Below, one piece after another: positions 31,447-36,217 of a stretch of DNA of 36,217 nucleotides (position 1 is its first letter; every line of letters begins with the position of its first letter). The DNA comes from Saprospiraceae bacterium (GTDB taxonomy: Bacteria > Bacteroidota > Bacteroidia > Chitinophagales > Saprospiraceae): positions 1 through 36,217 of the forward strand of contig JAHDES010000064.1 of the NCBI GenBank assembly GCA_020628645.1, in the 5' to 3' direction. The position numbers were made by a program, and so were the translations under genes. The notes beneath the pieces are model-generated. The model had not been told where the DNA came from and searched no databases. It saw nothing but the letters and a program-made list of their open reading frames with translations.

Positions 31447-33192
31447 ATGAGATTTCTACCAATTCAAAAACAACACCTTTATGTATTGTTGTTTTTGCTG
31501 ATGCCTTGTCTTTTCTTTTGGACTTGTAATCAAGAAGATGATTTACAAGAGCTCGATTTTTTTACAGTTATTCTAGATACTCCTACCTCCACTTTTAATA
31601 ATGTGATAGGTAGCATTACCCTAAAAGGAAGACTAGGAAATGATGATACTTATGATAACCCTTCCTCTTTAGAACAAGGCTTTTTTTGGGCCTTAAGTTT
31701 AGATGAACTAGATAATGCTCCGAATAAAGTAGAAGTGCCATTAAATGACAGTGAAGATCCCAAGGCATTTTCTTATCAATTACACGATGTAGATCCAGAA
31801 GCAACTTATTACATTAAAGCCTATGTAAAAGGAGTCAATCCAGTATCTGGAAAAACGCGTGAAGTAACTTCTTCTACTAAGGCATTTACGTATGCCATCA
31901 GTTTATCTATTGATGAAGAAGTGCGAGTTGAAAATAGTACCGCCATTATAAATGCAAGAATAGATGGTCTTGATGCTGGAGGATATCAAATTGAGGAGTA
32001 TGGTTTCCTCTTTTCTCAAAACGGCAATCTTAGTTTTGATGAAAATGGAAATGTAACTTCTGATGTGGTGGTATTGCTACAAAATGAAATAGCCACAAAT
32101 GATCGAACCATCCGAGATACACTTGATAATTTAGCATTTAATACAGATTATTATTACAAAGCATGGGCAAAATCAGGCGAGCGTTTTTTCTATAGTGAAG
32201 AAACACTAGTTCCTATAAAAGATGGTTGGGTACAAATAAATAATTTTCCAATCACCTTACGTTGTGCGGTAAGTGCAGCAGAGGACAATTTTGCTTATAT
32301 CGCTTTTGGCGATGAAGATAAAACGTTTTATCCTAGAACGCTTTACCAATTTGATATTCAATCTGAAACATGGAATCTCATTACAGATGAATTGGGTGAT
32401 TTTTATGGAAAATGTGCTGCTACAGCGCAACTACATAATGATGCCCTTTATGTTGGATATGGTCATTTTCACCCAGATGGGAGTATGTTGAATGGTATAT
32501 TTGAATTTAGTCGTACAGATGGCAGTTTAATGAATGAGTATGATAATTTTGAAGAGATATTTATTCGTCGAAAAAGCTTAGTAAGTTTTAAAGTCAATAA
32601 TAAACTTTATTTTGGAACAGGCTACAATAAACCAACCAACTCTTATTTAAATGATTTCATTGAATTTGATCCTGTAACGAAAATTGCCAAACCCATTAAA
32701 TCACTACCGATAATGGTCAATGGCGTAGAAAAAGATGAAGGTAGAGACAAGGCCGTAGCATTTGTAATTGATAATGTTGCTTATGTAGGCTTGGGGACGA
32801 GTCCTAATGAAGAAGAACTCACAGATTTCTGGCGATTTATTCCACCTATAGATGATACAGATCTCGGAAACTGGGAATTTCATTCCTCTTTTCCAGGAAC
32901 AGCACGAAATGGAGCAGTAGCAACTACAATTGCAGACAAAGCTTACGTAGGAACAGGAGAAAATGCTTTTTTTGGAAGATTTAATGATTGGTGGGAATTC
33001 GATCCTTTCGCAAACCCATATTGGCAAGAACGGACAAGTTTACCAGCTTTAGTTCGTACAGATGCTTCCGTCTTTTCTATTGGAAATAATGCTTATTTAG
33101 GTTTGGGACAAGCTAGATATTTTGATGAAAATGACAATGAAATTAAAACACCGATCCTAAAAGACTTTTGGAAATATATTCCTGAAAACTAA
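31447..33192 (+). CDS. Kelch-repeat outer-surface lipoprotein
   Basis: A 581-residue protein. A signal sequence ends in a lipobox at Cys27 ('LFFWTCNQEDD'), and the acidic residues after it resemble the lipoprotein export signal of Bacteroidota surface lipoproteins. Two fibronectin-like beta domains (about residues 35-260, 'YYIKAYVKG', 'YYYKAWAKSG') precede a Kelch-type propeller (about 265-580) with repeated 'AYVGLG/LYFGTG/AYVGTG' strands and 'WWEFDP' or 'LYQFDIQSETW' blades. Likely a ligand-binding or scaffold surface protein. It is the first gene of a three-gene operon (13-bp gap to the next gene). Confidence 0.85.
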   Translation: MRFLPIQKQHLYVLLFLLMPCLFFWTCNQEDDLQELDFFTVILDTPTSTFNNVIGSITLKGRLGNDDTYDNPSSLEQGFFWALSLDELDNAPNKVEVPLNDSEDPKAFSYQLHDVDPEATYYIKAYVKGVNPVSGKTREVTSSTKAFTYAISLSIDEEVRVENSTAIINARIDGLDAGGYQIEEYGFLFSQNGNLSFDENGNVTSDVVVLLQNEIATNDRTIRDTLDNLAFNTDYYYKAWAKSGERFFYSEETLVPIKDGWVQINNFPITLRCAVSAAEDNFAYIAFGDEDKTFYPRTLYQFDIQSETWNLITDELGDFYGKCAATAQLHNDALYVGYGHFHPDGSMLNGIFEFSRTDGSLMNEYDNFEEIFIRRKSLVSFKVNNKLYFGTGYNKPTNSYLNDFIEFDPVTKIAKPIKSLPIMVNGVEKDEGRDKAVAFVIDNVAYVGLGTSPNEEELTDFWRFIPPIDDTDLGNWEFHSSFPGTARNGAVATTIADKAYVGTGENAFFGRFNDWWEFDPFANPYWQERTSLPALVRTDASVFSIGNNAYLGLGQARYFDENDNEIKTPILKDFWKYIPEN

Positions 33193-33205
33193 ATGCTACC
33201 TAATC

Positions 33206-34087
33206 ATGAGAATGCTATTACTTTTTTTCTTTTTAATAAACAATCATCTACTTGTTGATCTAGTAGGACAACATACAGTGGATGATGGAGAGGAACGATC
33301 CTATACGTTTCGATTATCTGTAGATGAAAAGAATGATTCAATCAACATTCTTATAGATACAGCTCAAACTCAACAAGGACTCAATCAGATAAATATCCAA
33401 GGACTGACTCTAGATGGTGTAAATCTGGTATTCGAATCCGAGAAAAAAAATTATAACAGTAGCATAAAAGGACATTCTTTACAGATCAAGGATATTTCTT
33501 GGGCAGATGAATCAGTAAATTGGTCGCCTGATTCTACAGATGTTACTTATGTTGAAAGTAAGATGAAAAAAGGGTATTCCAATAAGTTTATTATTGAGGA
33601 CGCATTTGAAAATTTTCTTATAAACAATGAAGAATTTACCCTTACTATTCAGCATCGGTTTTCCGTTAATTTTGACCCAAACGAACGACCTAGTTTAAAA
33701 AAAGAACTCCCTTATTTCATCGTAGCTGGCGCAGTAGGTGTTGGAAGTATATTGTACGGACAGAGCAAACGAAATGAGCGAGATACTGCACTAGAACGTT
33801 ATTATGAAGCTTGGGAAGAAGGAAAAGAAGAAATGGATGCGGAGAATTTTCACACTACTTATACAGATAAAAACAGTCAACTTAAAAATTTTACAATCAT
33901 TGGCGTTGGAATATTATTAGCCGATATAGCTGCTTTTCTTTGGCGAAATAATGTCATTAAACAACAACAAGAAGTTTATGATAAAATAATTAAAATAAAT
34001 GGTAATGCTAATATTGACTTACAACCCTTTATTGTTCCACAAAAAAAGAACACAGCGATAGGCTTTTCTTTAGGTGTTAATTTTTAA
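33206..34087 (+). CDS. Two-helix membrane protein of unknown function
   Basis: A 293-residue protein. An N-terminal hydrophobic segment (MRMLLLFFFLINNHLLVDLVG) is probably a signal peptide. A beta-rich region follows (about residues 25-165, 'NILIDTAQTQQGLNQINIQGLTLDGVNLVFE'). Two membrane helices (about 170-187 'YFIVAGAVGVGSILYG' and 230-248 'FTIIGVGILLADIAAFLW') flank a charged segment with several Glu and Lys. No family recognised. Placed 13 bp after the Kelch lipoprotein gene and 10 bp before the WD40 gene, so all three are probably one operon and may form one envelope complex. Confidence 0.7.
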   Translation: MRMLLLFFFLINNHLLVDLVGQHTVDDGEERSYTFRLSVDEKNDSINILIDTAQTQQGLNQINIQGLTLDGVNLVFESEKKNYNSSIKGHSLQIKDISWADESVNWSPDSTDVTYVESKMKKGYSNKFIIEDAFENFLINNEEFTLTIQHRFSVNFDPNERPSLKKELPYFIVAGAVGVGSILYGQSKRNERDTALERYYEAWEEGKEEMDAENFHTTYTDKNSQLKNFTIIGVGILLADIAAFLWRNNVIKQQQEVYDKIIKINGNANIDLQPFIVPQKKNTAIGFSLGVNF

Positions 34088-34097
34088 TCAACTGAAC

Positions 34098-35957
34098 ATG
34101 CAGACATTTTGTAAACTTATATTCATCTTCCTTTTTAGTTTTGGAAATAACATGCTCTTTGCACAAGCAAAACTAAAAGAGTATACCAAAAAAGTCGAGC
34201 AACTTTGTGATGCTATTACTGCTGATTCACCTCAAACTAATTGTATAGAATGTCAAAAATTATTAAAAGAAGGCATACAAAAGTTAGAAGAGGATTATGT
34301 GCGTGCACTTATTGTATTTTGTACGGCTAACTTTGATGACAGATGTAGTGGAGTAAAAGATTTAGTTGGCAAACTGATAGACTTTAGTATTGATGAGATT
34401 AATTCTTTGGAAAAAATAGCAGAAAAAAGCACCAGACAATTAAAAATTGTTAACCAAAAACTAGAAGCAGAAAAAGCTAAAGTAGAACAAGAAAGTAAAG
34501 AAAAGCAAATTTATCAAGCCCTTGCCACCTTCAATCAAGCTCTTGCCACCTTCAACCAATCCCTTGCTGTTGCCAATAAAGAAGAAGCAGAAACAATAGG
34601 CGTTAAACTAGAATCAATGCGCTTGCCTTTTTTGGCGGACAGCCTTCTTATTTATGGTCAATTTAAAGATGCCCTTCATGTAGCTTATTACGGTCTATTG
34701 TTGGATGAAGGTCAAGGCACACCAAACAATTGGAAAGCTTTTGGAGAGGCTTTACGATATGATGAAGAGTATTCTCCTATTTTATACAAAACGGAAGAAA
34801 AAACTACAATTCAAACAATCGAACCTCTTTCGGATCATCAAATATTAATCAATAATGATCAAGGAGTATTACTTTATGATCTTGTTGAAAAACAAATAAA
34901 GGATACGATTATAGGAGCGCACTTACTACCTTCATCGCTCCCAAATGATTTTTCGAATAAACTGATCCAAAATAAAGAAGGCATCAGTATGCTCAATGAA
35001 AATTCCTTAGCTATAAAAGGAATTTGTAAGCTAAGCCATAAACCAAAATTGGTCTCCATTTCTCCAAATAATGAATTAATTTTTTTGGTATCAAAAAGAA
35101 AAGAAAACCTTCTTTTCAATCTCTCAAAAGATACAATAGTCAGAACGCCCTTTGTAGATCAATTAATCTATCAAGTAGAATTTAACCCAAATAAGGATGA
35201 GTTATTTTTTACTCGTACAGCAAATGCAAAAGTACTCATTTGGGATGCCACAGGAAAAAAGAAAGGCGAAATAGGAGAAAACGAAATATACATTTATGAT
35301 GCCGCCTTCTCACCCAATGGAGATTTTATTGCAACCGCCAATATTTTAGGAGAAGTAAAATTATGGGATATGGAGGGCAAACAATTACCCAATCAGTTAT
35401 CGACTTATCAAAGCATTCGAAAATTGATGTTTTTCGATCAACAACCTATCTTGGTAACATTGGCAAAAAATGAAGTTCATGTATGGAATTATCTTGAAAA
35501 CAAATCAGATCTTATACCTTTTGAGGAAGGCTATATTACAGCTATTCAAGAAAATCCGATAGATGGCAACTTGCTAATTGCACTTAATAATGGGGATGTA
35601 TACTCCTATAATTTACTAGACAAAACTCGTATTCGATTTGAAGGGCATAACTCTGCGATTTTCCATATTGCTACCTCAAAATCAAATGAACTACTATTAA
35701 CCTCCTCTACAGATGGTACCACCAAATTGTGGAACAATAAAGGGGATATTTTAATGGATTGGGATGAAAGTTCCACTTCTACTCCAGCGTTCTTTTCAGA
35801 AGATGGAAAAAGTATTTTTGTGGTAGTCAAGGATAATACAAATATTCAAAAATGTACCATACCATCTATTGCTTACGATAAGATGGATTCTAAAAAGGAT
35901 GCTATCGTTTCACAATTGAAAGAAAATAAGTCCCTGTCTATTCAGTTTTTAGAGTGA
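34098..35957 (+). CDS. Exported WD40-repeat protein with N-terminal coiled coil
   Basis: About 619 residues from the ATG at 34098. The frame is open from 34074, but 34098 gives the clean signal peptide MQTFCKLIFIFLFSFGNNMLFAQ and avoids overlap with the gene before it. A Cys-containing helical region (about 25-95) and a coiled coil (about 100-165, with a short tandem repeat 'LATFNQALATFNQS') come first. A WD40-type propeller fills the rest: 'KVLIWDATGKKKGEI', 'YDAAFSPNGDFIATANILGEVKLWDMEGK', 'LLLTSSTDGTTKLWNNKGDIL'. Secreted WD40 proteins accompany caspase, CHAT and STAND clusters in related bacteria as sensor or scaffold parts. A link to the operon at 13991-21930 is possible, but 10 kb separates them. 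Confidence 0.83.
   Translation: MQTFCKLIFIFLFSFGNNMLFAQAKLKEYTKKVEQLCDAITADSPQTNCIECQKLLKEGIQKLEEDYVRALIVFCTANFDDRCSGVKDLVGKLIDFSIDEINSLEKIAEKSTRQLKIVNQKLEAEKAKVEQESKEKQIYQALATFNQALATFNQSLAVANKEEAETIGVKLESMRLPFLADSLLIYGQFKDALHVAYYGLLLDEGQGTPNNWKAFGEALRYDEEYSPILYKTEEKTTIQTIEPLSDHQILINNDQGVLLYDLVEKQIKDTIIGAHLLPSSLPNDFSNKLIQNKEGISMLNENSLAIKGICKLSHKPKLVSISPNNELIFLVSKRKENLLFNLSKDTIVRTPFVDQLIYQVEFNPNKDELFFTRTANAKVLIWDATGKKKGEIGENEIYIYDAAFSPNGDFIATANILGEVKLWDMEGKQLPNQLSTYQSIRKLMFFDQQPILVTLAKNEVHVWNYLENKSDLIPFEEGYITAIQENPIDGNLLIALNNGDVYSYNLLDKTRIRFEGHNSAIFHIATSKSNELLLTSSTDGTTKLWNNKGDILMDWDESSTSTPAFFSEDGKSIFVVVKDNTNIQKCTIPSIAYDKMDSKKDAIVSQLKENKSLSIQFLE
34518..34559 (+). repeat. Tandem 21-bp duplication in the WD40 gene
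   Basis: Two adjacent near-identical 21-bp units encode 'ALATFNQ' twice (34518-34538, 34539-34559), extending the coiled coil by one heptad; a third, degraded unit (SLAVANK) follows. Confidence 0.75.
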
Positions 35958-36217
35958 GTTTCTAAAAACGTAGCACAAACATTCTTGTCTGTGGAATCAG
36001 CATAAAAGGGATGATTTTAGTATTTTATTTTTATTAAAAACAATGTAAATCTATGCTGTTTTATTTTTTGTATGGTTTCAAGTCTTTTTTAAAAGTATGG
36101 TTCTTAGACAAATCCTGTGGAACAAAAAAAATATAATTGCATCGGGCGTCGAGCCCTTGCAATTATTACAGGTGGTCTTAGGAGGCGAAGTCACTCCAAA
36201 TAGCTGCCTAACAGCTA
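35958..36217. other. Window end without an assigned gene
   Basis: AT-rich to about 36130. Then come a hairpin (AATTGCA..GGGC/GCCC..TGCAATT, 36136-36166 region), a GGAG/CTCC hairpin and a terminal TAGCTG-CCTAA-CAGCTA stem. The plus strand keeps an open frame to the edge ('SGVEPLQLLQVVLGGEVTPN') and the opposite strand is also open. This could be the start of a structured RNA, a repeat or a truncated gene; I cannot decide. Confidence 0.35.

Noticed and set aside
36120-36217. The window end as the start of tmRNA or RNase P RNA
   Set aside because: Several small hairpins and a GCTGCCTAA string recall tmRNA, but the conserved tmRNA and RNase P core motifs are not visible in the portion present.

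Overview
This window looks like an AT-rich chromosome segment from a member of the Bacteroidota, probably a Saprospira-like lineage (lineage is inference). The reasons are a type IX secretion (T9SS) C-terminal sorting domain on a protein of about 2970 residues, SprB-, PKD- and BACON-type surface repeats, an ECF sigma/anti-sigma pair of Bacteroidota type, A-rich leaders with no strong Shine-Dalgarno sequence, and paralogous CHAT/caspase/STAND genes.

Region 1 (161-8448) is a stress- or envelope-type regulon. Minus-strand genes encode a lipoprotein, a trypsin-like (S1B) serine protease without a signal peptide, a secreted DUF7452-like protein, an exported membrane-anchored TPR-CHAT protease and a secreted Cys-rich protein. 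Divergent from them are an ECF sigma factor with a hydrophobic C-terminal tail and a membrane anti-sigma factor. An 11-bp motif, (G/A)TTTACCTTT(T/C), occurs six times and only upstream of these transcription units, so they are probably controlled together.

Region 2 (8514-12955) is the most unusual part. A TROVE/Ro60-family (Rsr) gene lies directly downstream, on the same strand, of a dense minus-strand array of about 24 tRNA or tRNA-like genes (10090-12668). Seventeen look uninterrupted and carry readable anticodons. Five are interrupted at exactly the same T-loop position, between nucleotides 56 and 57, by a related 37-41 nt element with conserved ends and covarying arms; removing it restores a canonical T-loop in every case. 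One locus (12434-12540) has its 3' half upstream of its 5' half, with perfectly matching acceptor halves, as in a circularly permuted tRNA. The readable anticodons cover 17 amino acids; Arg, Cys and Glu are missing and three genes have no clear anticodon. Two Leu-anticodon genes and one Tyr-anticodon gene lack the long variable arm. A 13-bp direct repeat flanks the array. Bacterial Ro proteins bind Y RNAs that carry tRNA-like modules, so a Ro gene beside interrupted tRNA-like genes is a strong candidate for an undescribed RNA system.

Region 3 (12956-13990) is a 1-kb stretch without a recognisable gene, holding a palindrome near the next gene. Region 4 (13991-21930) is a tight plus-strand operon: caspase fused to an SGNH hydrolase, a CHAT protease, a STAND ATPase, and a membrane/TPR protein that appears to be the detached C-terminal part of the ATPase. 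This resembles bacterial conflict or programmed-death modules. A 163-bp palindromic MITE-like element follows (22048-22210).

Region 5 (22326-35957) encodes the giant T9SS-secreted protein, then a three-gene operon of a Kelch lipoprotein, a two-helix membrane protein and an exported WD40 protein. The last 260 bp hold no gene I can assign.
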